NCBI GenBank assembly: GCA_025357835.1
Contig: JANYLM010000041.1
Location: 1-64,000 of the forward strand
From: Gammaproteobacteria bacterium
Lineage (GTDB): Bacteria > Pseudomonadota > Gammaproteobacteria > Steroidobacterales > Steroidobacteraceae
Length of the DNA: 64,000 nucleotides
Direction of reading: 5' to 3'
The position numbers and the translations under genes are program-made. A model generated the notes under the pieces. That model was not told the origin of the DNA. It did not search any database and saw only the letters and a list, made by a program, of their open reading frames with translations. Below, in pieces: positions 1 to 7,015 of the stretch. The stretch's first letter is position 1, and every line of letters begins with the position of its first letter.

Positions 1-143
1 TGGCCGACTGCGGAAGTCTCACCAACTAGCGCTTTCGACCCTAATCGGCCCGCGGCGACCGTCCGCTTTACGGCTGGCTACTGCGGATCGCAACTCAGCG
101 AGAGCTTCGGACGTTGCAAAAAAAAGCCGATCGATGACTTATC

Positions 144-1229
144 CTAATGCCGCGACGAAGATGACGGGACTGTTGAGACCGGTTTAGTCGGAAAATAGAG
201 ATCCGCGAGCGCATGTATCGCGGCACCAGTATCCACAGGGCCCGAGCCATAATTGAAATGGAGCGCGATTACTACGTCGTCTTTGTAGAAATTTATGAAT
301 TCCGACGTCGTCCCCTTCACAGAGCCGGAATGGCCAGCATGAACGTGGCCACCTGTATCCTTGCCAACAAAAAACACGAGCCCCTGACTAGCGCCGGCCG
401 GGGGACTGGTCTTGTCCCCAAAGCGGGGAAGAAGCAGCGGCAGCCTTAGTTGGTACATTTCCGCAACGGTCTCGGGGCGCAGCAGCACGCCGTTATTCAG
501 TGCGTGCCCGAATCGAACGAGATCCTCATCCGATGAAATCACTCCACCGCCCGCGTATTTGTAACTGACATCCTCATTGGCGGCGTTTTCCATTCGCCCC
601 ACCGCTGCATTCCAAACGTAACCGTGGCCCCTGTGACGCACAATGGTTGCAGGGAAATCCAGTTGGGTGCTGACCATTCCGGCCGGAGCCCAAATATACT
701 CGGTGAGGTAGCCTTCATAGGATTGACCGCTCGCGCTTTCCACCACTGCCTGCATGAGATCGACCGCATAGCTGGAGTAGGACCACTGCGTGCCCGGATC
801 GAATAAGAGCGGGTCATCTCTCCAGAACCTCGTAGACTCTTCGAACTTATCGTAGTGTTTGAACGCGTTGACCCCGTCCGATCCAAAATCCCCTTGCTTG
901 TAGTGTCGAATGCCCGATGTATGGGTCAGAATCTGCCGTAGGGTGACCGGTTTAGATTTGCGTGGGAACCAGGGAGCGTAGTCCTGGATCTCCGCATCGA
1001 GCCGCACTTTTCCCTTTTCGACCAGCTGCATAACAGCGACTACTGCCTGTGTCTTCGAGATGGAGCCGACATTGTGCACCGTTGTGCCCGTCTGCGGCTC
1101 TTGGCTCTCAAGACTGGCGACTCCGACCCCGCCGGAAAAAACCACTTGGCCATGGACCATCACGGCCGCAGACACGCCCGGCGAACCGGACTGCATCGCG
1201 AGCCGTTCGAGATACTGTTGAGCCGGCAT
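144..1229 (-). CDS. Beta-lactamase-family serine hydrolase (class C / D-Ala-D-Ala peptidase-like)
   Basis: The 361-residue product has the SxxK nucleophile motif of class C beta-lactamase-like enzymes (SISK near residue 57), a YSSYA segment matching the Tyr-x-Ser/Asn box near residue 151, and a C-terminal HAGHSGSVKGTTS segment in the place of the HxG/KTG box. Members hydrolyse peptides, esters or beta-lactams, usually in the periplasm or at the membrane. The substrate cannot be told from sequence. The listed start at 1229 leaves no export signal, but a hydrophobic stretch ending in a lipobox-like Cys lies directly upstream in the same frame (codons 1230-1324) without a normal start codon. The gene is therefore either shifted at its 5' end or annotated from an error-bearing sequence. 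It is isolated; the next gene is about 670 bases away and transcribed the other way. Confidence 0.8.
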   Translation of the reverse strand: MPAQQYLERLAMQSGSPGVSAAVMVHGQVVFSGGVGVASLESQEPQTGTTVHNVGSISKTQAVVAVMQLVEKGKVRLDAEIQDYAPWFPRKSKPVTLRQILTHTSGIRHYKQGDFGSDGVNAFKHYDKFEESTRFWRDDPLLFDPGTQWSYSSYAVDLMQAVVESASGQSYEGYLTEYIWAPAGMVSTQLDFPATIVRHRGHGYVWNAAVGRMENAANEDVSYKYAGGGVISSDEDLVRFGHALNNGVLLRPETVAEMYQLRLPLLLPRFGDKTSPPAGASQGLVFFVGKDTGGHVHAGHSGSVKGTTSEFINFYKDDVVIALHFNYGSGPVDTGAAIHALADLYFPTKPVSTVPSSSSRH

Positions 1230-1320
1230 TTCTGTTGCGGAGGCCGCACAAGACGTACCCGTGAAGCCGACCCATGCAAGAGCCAGGAGAGCTCCGGTGT
1301 GTCTTCCAAGCGTTGCCCAC
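1230..1320 (-). other. Out-of-frame lipoprotein signal peptide of the serine hydrolase
   Basis: Reading upstream of the Met at 1229 in the same frame gives GALLALAWVGFTGTSCAAS, a hydrophobic core ending at Cys (codon 1248-1250). The frame runs back to a TAG at 1326-1328 with no ATG, GTG or TTG. A GTG at 1320 in the neighbouring frame reads VGNAWKT, which would supply the basic N-terminus if one base were gained or lost around 1300. The likely original protein is a lipoprotein of about 390 residues. Whether the shift is biological or a sequencing error cannot be decided here. Confidence 0.5.
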
Positions 1321-1329
1321 CCTCGCTAA

Positions 1330-1855
1330 CGATCGTCACATGACACGCAAATTCTTTTGAGATGCCTGGGGTTCTCCGCCGGAACCCCATAACGCCAGCC
1401 CCACATATTTTAATCGATAGAGTTTATTCGGGGGTGTTCCTGCGACGAACGCCGGCGGGAGGTTGGGCAAGGTGACCGGAAAGGCATTTTGACGGCGGGA
1501 GTTTCGCCTGTCCCAACGAGAGGGTCAGTTCCGGCAGCATTGGTGACCGCACATGAGTCTAGCCTACCAGTCGGCGGCTCGCCTGCGAGACAGCCAGGCG
1601 CCTACACGAACTTCAAAACAACGTTCTCCAGCAACGCCCTAATAACTTCTTCGGCTGCCGGGTCTAGTATCGTCATCCCTGATGGATCCTCACCAATCAC
1701 GTCCTTCAGTCGCACTTACCGACCTGGCGTCGCTTGCTTCCGACAAAGGCGCAGTCGTTGTTCGGCGAATGATGATTGGCGGGGCATAATTCGTATTTAA
1801 TAATACAATCAATGAGTTAAAGAGAAACTCGGGAATGCCGTTTATTAGGGTATCT
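1330..1855. other. Intergenic region with a possible short coding remnant
   Basis: No convincing gene is visible in this stretch of about 525 bases. On the minus strand, 1715-1602 is open for 37 codons from a GTG that directly follows a stop; its peptide (KDVIGEDPSGMTILDPAAEE, then a leucine-rich tail) has protein-like composition and could be the end of a lost gene. I do not recognise the family. An open frame on the plus strand (1489-1800) has low-complexity, arginine/serine-rich translation and looks non-coding. Confidence 0.3.
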
Positions 1856-1890
1856 TAAAATAGACTTTAAGCCGCTTTAGGTCTATTTTA
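1856..1890. promoter_or_regulatory. hipBA operator: 10-base inverted repeat
   Basis: TAAAATAGAC (1856-1865) and GTCTATTTTA (1881-1890) form a perfect 10-base inverted repeat with a 15-base spacer, ending 9 bases before the hipB start. The left arm contains TAAAAT, which resembles a -10 box. HipB-type antitoxins autorepress by binding paired palindromes over their own promoter, and the placement here fits that. The assignment to HipB is inferred from position. Confidence 0.7.
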
Positions 1891-1899
1891 TGAGACCTT

Positions 1900-2235
1900 A
1901 TGAAAGCGACAAAAAACAAATCAGTCTTGCCGCTGCGCCTGCGGCAGGCCATTGCCAAGCTCGGCGCTGACATTGCAATAGCGCGACGTAAGCGCTCCCT
2001 GACCATCGGCATGATGGCCGAGCGAATTGGTGTTCATAAAAATACCTACCTGAAAGTCGAGAAAGGCGATCCGACTGTCTCCTTCGGAATCTACGCCATG
2101 GCCCTTTTTGTTTTGGGGCTATCCGATGCACTCACGGCTCTAGCCGATCCTGGCCGAGATGACACCGGCCTCTTGCTCGACGCAGACCACCTGCCGAAAC
2201 GCGTCCGTGCGCCCAAGGAACCCCAAGCATTATGA
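1900..2235 (+). CDS. hipB: HipB-like antitoxin / XRE-family transcriptional regulator
   Basis: This 111-residue protein has a helix-turn-helix of the XRE type at about residues 25-75 (RRKRSLTIGMMAERIGVHKN followed by TYLKVEKGDPTVSFGIYAMA). The pattern is typical of HipB, which binds and neutralises the HipA kinase and represses the operon. The stop overlaps the next start by four bases (ATGA), so antitoxin and toxin are translationally coupled. The operator at 1856-1890 sits directly upstream. The start ATG at 1900 has only a weak ribosome binding site, but no better one is in frame. The C-terminal tail (about residues 80-111) is charged and probably disordered, as in HipB proteins that insert this tail into HipA or mark it for proteolysis. 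Function is inferred from the pairing. Confidence 0.85.
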   Translation: MKATKNKSVLPLRLRQAIAKLGADIAIARRKRSLTIGMMAERIGVHKNTYLKVEKGDPTVSFGIYAMALFVLGLSDALTALADPGRDDTGLLLDADHLPKRVRAPKEPQAL

Positions 2236-3530
2236 AACGCACCATCGGCGTCTTTCTCGGTGACGGCAGTCGTCGCATTGGCACGCTTCGCTTTGACAGC
2301 CAAGGCGCACGCCAAAGTGCCGCTTTCGAATACGACCGTCAGTGGCTTGCCGCCTCGGATCGATTCGCACTCGAGCCCGATCTGCCTTTGGTGACAGGCG
2401 CACAATTTCACAAGCCACCCGGCCGCGATGCATCGATATTCCATGGCGCCATAGCCGATACCGAACCGGATGGGTGGGCGCGTCGCGTCATTCTCCGTGA
2501 TCACGCCAAACGCCGCGCATTAGCTCGAGCGGCAGGAGAAGCGCAGGACCACCAGCCGCTCACCCCTATCGACTTTCTCCTCGCGGTCGATGATGTCAAT
2601 CGGGTAGGGGCGATTCGATTTCAAGACGAGGAAGGTGTGTTCCAGCGTGTGACCAGTGGAGGACAACGAACCGCACCGCCACTAATCGAGCTGTCCATGA
2701 TGGTGATTGCTAGTCGGGCGGTCGAGACCAACACCGAAACGGCAGAAGATCTTGCTTACCTTCGCGGTCGAGGGACTTCGCTGGGGGGTCTTCGACCAAA
2801 ATGCTCTGTCATCGACTCTGATGGCGAGCTCAGCATTGGCAAGTTTCCGAGCATCGAGGATGAGCGTGCAATTACCAAGGGCGAGGTCTTGGCGATGCAG
2901 CTGGCTAAGGCGGCGGGGATCAATGCTCCGCAGGCACAGCTCATCGACAGCGACGGTATCCCCGTCACTCTCATTCGTAGATTCGATCGGACTGCCAAGG
3001 GGAGACTCATGTACGTCTCCGCAGCAACACTACTTGGTGTGGACGTCGGAGCACCCACAGAACATACCTACACGGAAATTGTCGATGCAATACGTCAGCA
3101 TGGAGCAGACGCGCAAGTCGATATCGAAGAGCTTTGGCGCCGAATCGCCTTCTCCATCCTCATTAACAATGTTGATGATCACTTGCACAATCATGGGTTT
3201 CTTCACGTCGCAAAGGACCAATGGCGACTATCGCCGGCTTTCGATATCAATCCCTTCCCCGATCGTCAGCGTGAGCTGAAAACATGGATCTCCGAAGAGG
3301 CGGGTCCAGCGGCTTCGATCGATGCGCTGATGGCGGTTGCAGCCTATTTCAAGCTGGACAAGGAAGCTGCTGTCGAAATACTCACAGAGGTTGAACGGAC
3401 CGTTTCAAATTGGCGCGTGCGTGGCCGCGAGCTTGGAATGAGCGCAGCAGAACTCGAGCAATTCGCCGATGCTTTTGAGCATCGAGAGCGAGAGGTCGCT
3501 CGGTCAGTCGTGCGCGAAAGGAGAGGTTAA
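2232..3530 (+). CDS. hipA: HipA-family serine/threonine kinase toxin
   Basis: At 432 residues the protein matches the usual HipA length (about 440). It carries the N-terminal HipA domain (about 1-105), a glycine-rich loop with a serine (RGRGTSLGGLRPK, about residues 178-190) corresponding to the autophosphorylated P-loop, the catalytic NNVDDHLHNHGF motif near residue 315, and the metal-binding AFDINP segment about 20 residues later. HipA kinases phosphorylate aminoacyl-tRNA synthetases (GltX in E. coli) and drive growth arrest and persistence; which target this one uses is unknown. All key residues appear intact, so an active toxin is expected. It is coupled to hipB through an ATGA overlap. 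The 3' end abuts an insertion-sequence remnant, and the kinase is complete up to that boundary. Confidence 0.9.
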   Translation: MKRTIGVFLGDGSRRIGTLRFDSQGARQSAAFEYDRQWLAASDRFALEPDLPLVTGAQFHKPPGRDASIFHGAIADTEPDGWARRVILRDHAKRRALARAAGEAQDHQPLTPIDFLLAVDDVNRVGAIRFQDEEGVFQRVTSGGQRTAPPLIELSMMVIASRAVETNTETAEDLAYLRGRGTSLGGLRPKCSVIDSDGELSIGKFPSIEDERAITKGEVLAMQLAKAAGINAPQAQLIDSDGIPVTLIRRFDRTAKGRLMYVSAATLLGVDVGAPTEHTYTEIVDAIRQHGADAQVDIEELWRRIAFSILINNVDDHLHNHGFLHVAKDQWRLSPAFDINPFPDRQRELKTWISEEAGPAASIDALMAVAAYFKLDKEAAVEILTEVERTVSNWRVRGRELGMSAAELEQFADAFEHREREVARSVVRERRG

Positions 3531-3707
3531 AACTTGATTTGGATCGACGCGGATCGCGGACTTCTCGTGATAGCCAGATGCCGCGATGAACTCCTCGAGT
3601 AATTTTCCCTTTGCACTGCTGGTCGCAGCGGCGTACCTGCTCCGGATGGCATTGGCCAGCTCCGCGCGCGCCGCATGAGTTATCCTCGTTTTCATGTTGC
3701 CTCCCAA
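3504..3707 (-). pseudogene. Transposase/integrase N-terminal remnant
   Basis: The peptide starting at Met 3695 (MKTRITHAARAELANAIRSR, then a KGKLLEEFIAASGYHEKSAIRV segment) resembles the N-terminus of DDE-type integrase-core transposases that begin with this kind of helical DNA-binding region. Family resemblance stops after the AIRV at about 3546, and the frame ends at 3504 inside the antisense of the hipA tail. The rest of the element is missing. The remnant explains the boundary right behind hipA and supports acquisition or rearrangement in this region. Family assignment is from memory of the motif and is tentative. Confidence 0.55.
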
Positions 3708-3740
3708 GTGTCGGAGGCATCATGGTCGCACGGCCTCTCG

Positions 3741-3797
3741 GTAACATTTCGGGTGAGGCAACGACCCTAGTCCGGTGACATTATTAATGAGGCAATG
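3741..3797. repeat. Direct repeats at an insertion-sequence end
   Basis: Two related 23-base units lie 34 bases apart: 3741-3763 and 3775-3797. They share the pattern GTrACATT-N5-TGAGGCAAyG (16 of 23 positions identical). They sit just upstream of the transposase remnant and look like transposase-binding units of the element's terminus. No matching copy was seen downstream of the remnant, as expected if the other end was lost. Confidence 0.55.
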
Positions 3798-4444
3798 CGA
3801 CATACGGCCTTCGACGCCGGCGCGACGATAATGACGGCCCCGTGAAACGGTGCCAGAGCTAGTATCGGGCGATGTGCAAAGCTCCATTCCGGTTGTCGAC
3901 CGATGGCCTAACCGAGGCCATAGCGCGCTGGGCAGCTACTGCGCTGAATCGGTAAAAAAAACGGATGACCGCTGCGTACCCGCCAAAATTGAAGATGGGG
4001 GTGGCCGGTAACGCTGGGGCAAGGCTAGCGTATCAAGCCGGGACCGAAGGCCGGCAGTCGAGCCGGCTACGTCGGCTGCCTTCTCAAGGCCACTTACTGC
4101 TATTTGGATCTTACCGACCGTGCTCGTTAGCTCGTGTATGGAGCCGAAACGCGGAGGTCAATTTGACCGGTCGCCCGTGGCACCATGTCCAGGATCTCGA
4201 CCGTCTGCGGTTGAAGCGTATTAGCCACTGGGATTGTCAAACTAATTTGGCTCTCTCCGCTGACGCTCGGTTGGGAATGCCACCTACAGCGGATCCCATC
4301 CAAGCGGCTACACTAACCTGGCTTAGCCTGATTAACCGAGGCGGGGGTTCCGCATGCTGCGAGTGCTCCCAGTGCGCAGGTCGCGGAGGCCCTAGCCGTT
4401 ATAGTGATCGGCGTATTCGTTCGTTACCACGCGGGAGGTTCCTG
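3798..4444. other. Intergenic region with a 7-base hairpin
   Basis: No gene is supported. An open plus-strand frame runs through this stretch from 3965 into kbp, but its translation before 4445 is not protein-like. ATGGCCT (3903-3909) and AGGCCAT (3915-3921) form a perfect 7-base stem with a 5-base loop; no T-run follows on either strand, so it is not a standard terminator. A strong ribosome binding site (GGGAGG, about 4432-4437) ends the region, before kbp. Confidence 0.5.
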
Positions 4445-4921
4445 ATGGGTCTAATGAGTTTTATAGTAGATGCTGGCGAGAAATTACTGGGTGCGCCCCT
4501 AGTGAGCGCGGCGCCCAATGTGCCTGAGCTCAATAAGACCGCAGCGGCGGCGATCGCGAAATACGTGGCAAACCAGAACCTCACTGCGCAGAACCTAGCC
4601 ATTATTTATGACGGTGCCACGAAAACGGTGACTGTTAAGGGGGTCGCCGCCGATCTTGCGACCAAAGAAAAGATTGTGCTCTGTTGCGGTAACGTGCGCT
4701 CGGTGGCCAAGGTCGATGACCAAATGACGGTTGTGCAAAGTAGCGCGCCGGCCTCGAGCTTCTACGAAGTGAAGGCGGGGGATTCGCTCTCTAAAATAGC
4801 AAAGTTAGTTTATGGGGATGGCAATGCCTATGGGCCAATTTTTGAAGCTAACAAACCGATGTTATCCGACCCCAATAAAATCTACCCGGGTCAGCAATTG
4901 CGCATCCCTGCGAAACAATAA
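4445..4921 (+). CDS. kbp: BON-LysM protein, potassium-binding protein Kbp (YgaU)
   Basis: The 158-residue product aligns by eye along its whole length with E. coli Kbp/YgaU (149 residues): N-terminal FIVDAGEKLLGAP, a BON domain at about 28-100, and a C-terminal LysM domain at about 108-156 with the signature FYEVKAGDSLSKIAKLVYGD and the ending KIYPGQQLRIP. Kbp is a cytoplasmic protein that binds potassium and supports growth at high K+ and osmotic stress. ATG 4445 is chosen because it sits behind GGGAGG and matches the start of Kbp; the longer open frame from 3965 is spurious. It leads a plus-strand series with the next three genes (gaps 10, 22 and 5 bases), which argues for one operon. Confidence 0.88.
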   Translation: MGLMSFIVDAGEKLLGAPLVSAAPNVPELNKTAAAAIAKYVANQNLTAQNLAIIYDGATKTVTVKGVAADLATKEKIVLCCGNVRSVAKVDDQMTVVQSSAPASSFYEVKAGDSLSKIAKLVYGDGNAYGPIFEANKPMLSDPNKIYPGQQLRIPAKQ

Positions 4922-4931
4922 GGAACATACA

Positions 4932-5447
4932 ATGGGTTTACTTGACATTTTAAAGCAGTACGCAAACCCTGGCGCCAACCCGGCCGGCGATGTGTTTGGG
5001 CATTTCGATACGGTGGCGAGCCAAGCGAGCTTGAAAGACCTCGGCAGCGGAATCGCGACAGCACTACGCTCCAACGCGACGCCCTCGTTAGGCCAAACCA
5101 TCGGCAGTCTTTTTGGACAGTCGAATCCCGAGCAAAAAGCCGGCGTGCTCAACGTAATCATGCAGGCGATGGGTGGGGCGGGACTTGCTAGTGCGGGCGG
5201 CGGAGTCTTGGGCCGTATTTTAGGCACCGGCGCGCAAGGGCCGTCAACGCCGATCACAGCCGCCCAAGCCGCCCAGGTCTCACAGTCCGATATCAGCACG
5301 ATTGCCTCGAGTGCGCAGCAACAAGACGGCTCGATCGTGGACCGATTGGGAACTTTCTACGCGCAGCATCCGACCTTGGTCAAAACCCTAGGCGTTGCGG
5401 CGCTCGGTGCGGTGATGTCGCATATGAGTAGTTTGCAGCGGGCTTGA
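4932..5447 (+). CDS. Unrecognised small glycine/alanine-rich protein of the kbp operon
   Basis: I do not recognise this 171-residue protein. It begins MGLLDILKQYANPGANPAGD, has a glycine-zipper-like stretch in the middle (AMGGAGLASAGGGVLGRILG, about 85-105), a serine/glutamine-rich linker (about 110-135), and a C-terminal hydrophobic helix (TLVKTLGVAALGAVMSHMSS, about 148-167) that could insert in a membrane. There is no signal peptide. The start resembles that of Kbp (MGL plus a short amphipathic helix), possibly a shared membrane-surface helix. It starts 10 bases after kbp with AGGAA upstream, so it is probably co-translated with a K+/osmotic-stress protein. Role unknown. Confidence 0.75.
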   Translation: MGLLDILKQYANPGANPAGDVFGHFDTVASQASLKDLGSGIATALRSNATPSLGQTIGSLFGQSNPEQKAGVLNVIMQAMGGAGLASAGGGVLGRILGTGAQGPSTPITAAQAAQVSQSDISTIASSAQQQDGSIVDRLGTFYAQHPTLVKTLGVAALGAVMSHMSSLQRA

Positions 5448-5469
5448 TGGTTCGCCCGAGGACGACAGT

Positions 5470-6051
5470 ATGAAAAAGCTTTTGGCATGCCTCACAATCT
5501 CAGGCACGCTCTTAGGGGGCGGTCTCGCCCATGCCGATAGTGATACGGAGACCTTGAACGTGTTCAAACAAGCGGGGGATAGTGCGTCGTTCTTTAAAAG
5601 GAGCTACGCCTATGCCGTGTTTCCGACCGTCGGTGAAGGCGGGTTCGTGGTGGGCGCAGCGATCGGCAAAGGTCGCGTGTATGTTCATCACCATCTGGTG
5701 GGCGATACCACGATGACGCAATTGAGCGCCGGCTTTCAGGCCGGTGGCAAGGCCTATTCGCAAATCATCTTTTTTGAAGATAGGCGCGCACTCGATGAAT
5801 TCGAATCCGGGAATTTTGAGTTCGCCGCCGGCGCGAGCGTTACTGCCATCACAGCATCCGCGGGCGGCTCTGCTGGCACTACGGGTGCGTCGGCCAGCGC
5901 CAGCGGCAGCGTGAATAATGCGACGACCCGGAGTGGAGGTTTTAATAAGGGCATGGCGGTATTCACCATAGCCAAGGGCGGCCTGATGTACGCCGCCACC
6001 CTCGCGGGACAGAAGTATTCCTATAAACCGCGAGGCGCGGGCTCGCCCTAA
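5470..6051 (+). CDS. SYLF-domain (Ysc84/DUF500-type) secreted protein
   Basis: The protein is 193 residues with a Sec signal peptide (MKKLLACLTISGTLLGGGLA, cleavage near HADS). The mature part shows the SYLF pattern: YAYAVFPTVGEGGFVVGAAI, GKGRVYV, then QLSAGFQAGGKAYSQIIFFE and the C-terminal AKGGLMYAATLAGQKYSY. SYLF domains bind phosphoinositides in eukaryotes; bacterial members are periplasmic or outer-membrane associated and their ligand is mostly unknown. An Ala/Ser/Gly-rich low-complexity insert (about 121-157) separates two halves of the domain. Third gene of the kbp series, following by 22 bases. Confidence 0.85.
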   Translation: MKKLLACLTISGTLLGGGLAHADSDTETLNVFKQAGDSASFFKRSYAYAVFPTVGEGGFVVGAAIGKGRVYVHHHLVGDTTMTQLSAGFQAGGKAYSQIIFFEDRRALDEFESGNFEFAAGASVTAITASAGGSAGTTGASASASGSVNNATTRSGGFNKGMAVFTIAKGGLMYAATLAGQKYSYKPRGAGSP

Positions 6052-6056
6052 TTCGT

Positions 6057-6503
6057 ATGCCAATTGCACTTCGTATGTTTTTTCGGATAGCGTTAGCGGG
6101 GGCGGCTTGGGGGATATGTGCCTGCGTGCCCTCCACCCACGTTCTCGTGGGACAAGCGCGGCCTCCGGTCACGCCAGACCAGGTCACGATTTATTCTCAT
6201 CCGCCGGCGCATTACGAGCCAATCGCCACTCTCGATGCGAATAGCAAAAGCGCTTTTGGCACCGGCGGCCAGAAATCAGTCGATAAGGTTATCGAGCGGT
6301 TGAAGATAGAGGCCGCGAAGCTCGGCGCGAACGGCTTGATCTTAGAAGGCTTCTCCGATTCTGAAACCGGCTCCATTGGCACAGGCGTAGGCTCCGAATC
6401 CTATTCGCGGCGGTCTGCGGTGGGTGTCGGGGTGGGAGGATCGTTGGGGATTTACAAGAAGACCGGACACGGCGAGGCCATATACGTCCCCCCGACTCCC
6501 TGA
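6057..6503 (+). CDS. Small outer-membrane-type lipoprotein
   Basis: The protein has 148 residues. Its hydrophobic N-terminus ends in the lipobox ICAC with Cys23 as the likely lipidated residue. The mature domain contains VTIYSHPPAHYEPIATLDAN and an AAKLGANGLILEG segment, a layout seen in RcsF/DUF4156-like lipoproteins in which a conserved strand is followed by an alpha-helix and an A-N-G-x-x turn. A glycine/serine-rich tail follows (about 105-130). Exact family not certain. It starts 5 bases after the SYLF gene and closes the plus-strand operon; the next gene is convergent. Confidence 0.75.
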   Translation: MPIALRMFFRIALAGAAWGICACVPSTHVLVGQARPPVTPDQVTIYSHPPAHYEPIATLDANSKSAFGTGGQKSVDKVIERLKIEAAKLGANGLILEGFSDSETGSIGTGVGSESYSRRSAVGVGVGGSLGIYKKTGHGEAIYVPPTP

Positions 6504-6516
6504 TCGACGACATTCT

Positions 6517-6540
6517 AACGGCCGACGGTACTTCCGTTTT
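6517..6540 (+). terminator. Weak candidate terminator between convergent genes
   Basis: AACGG (6517-6521) can pair with CCGTT (6534-6538), or ACGG (6525-6528) with CCGT (6534-6537), followed by a run of four T. The stem is short. Position after the lipoprotein stop and before the convergent AsmA fragment supports the call only weakly. Confidence 0.25.
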
Positions 6541-6547
6541 GTGATGC

Positions 6548-7015
6548 TCACCTTAAAATCGTAAGGCGTATGGGGATGTAAGCCTTCCCGTCCCCGATTA
6601 CCAGCAAACGCACGGTGGGAAGCTTAGTGGGCTTGGCGTTGGTCGCCTCTGGCGTCCCCGCCGAATTTGCAAATTCACAGCTCGCCCGACCTTGGCGATC
6701 GCGCTCGAGATTAACTTGCGGAGCCCACACCTCGAGTTTCGGCAATACGATTTGTCCACGTAGCAGTCGCCCTAGGCTTACGCTGATCGAAATCTTTTCC
6801 GCGCCAAACATCAGGGGGCTTTTAGCCCAGTCGGGGTTTGCGAGGCGCAACTCCTCGATATCGATTGTGGGTGTGAAGGACCACAAATGCACCCGCAGGT
6901 TGCCATCGATAGCCGCCGACCGCCCGGTCTTGGCGGTGATCATTCGGGCAATCGGCGCTCGCGCTAGGTTCCAATCGAAGACTGTCGCGACCAACACCAA
7001 TGCGTTGCGGACCAT
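6548..7015 (-). pseudogene. AsmA-family N-terminal fragment
   Basis: The 155-residue product matches the N-terminus of AsmA-type proteins: VFDWNLARAPIARMITAKTG, then IDGNLRVHLWSFTPTIDIEE, NPDWAKSPLMFGAEKISISV, and LEVWAPQVNLERDRQGRAS. AsmA-family proteins are usually 600 residues or longer and span the periplasm as bridge-like lipid transporters. This one stops just after VRLLVIGDGKAYI, where full-length relatives continue, so about three quarters are missing. It is called a pseudogene or fragment. Its ATG abuts the stop of the DUF1003-like gene (TAAATG), so it would still be translated. Confidence 0.7.

Noticed and set aside
1-143. A possible gene end at the left edge
   Set aside because: No frame of useful length or family pattern is visible in the first 143 bases.
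3903-3921. Seven-base hairpin as a transcription terminator
   Set aside because: No run of T follows on either strand and no gene ends just before it.
3965-4444. Upstream extension of the kbp reading frame on the plus strand
   Set aside because: Translation before 4445 is not protein-like, whereas the ATG at 4445 has GGGAGG and the known Kbp N-terminus.
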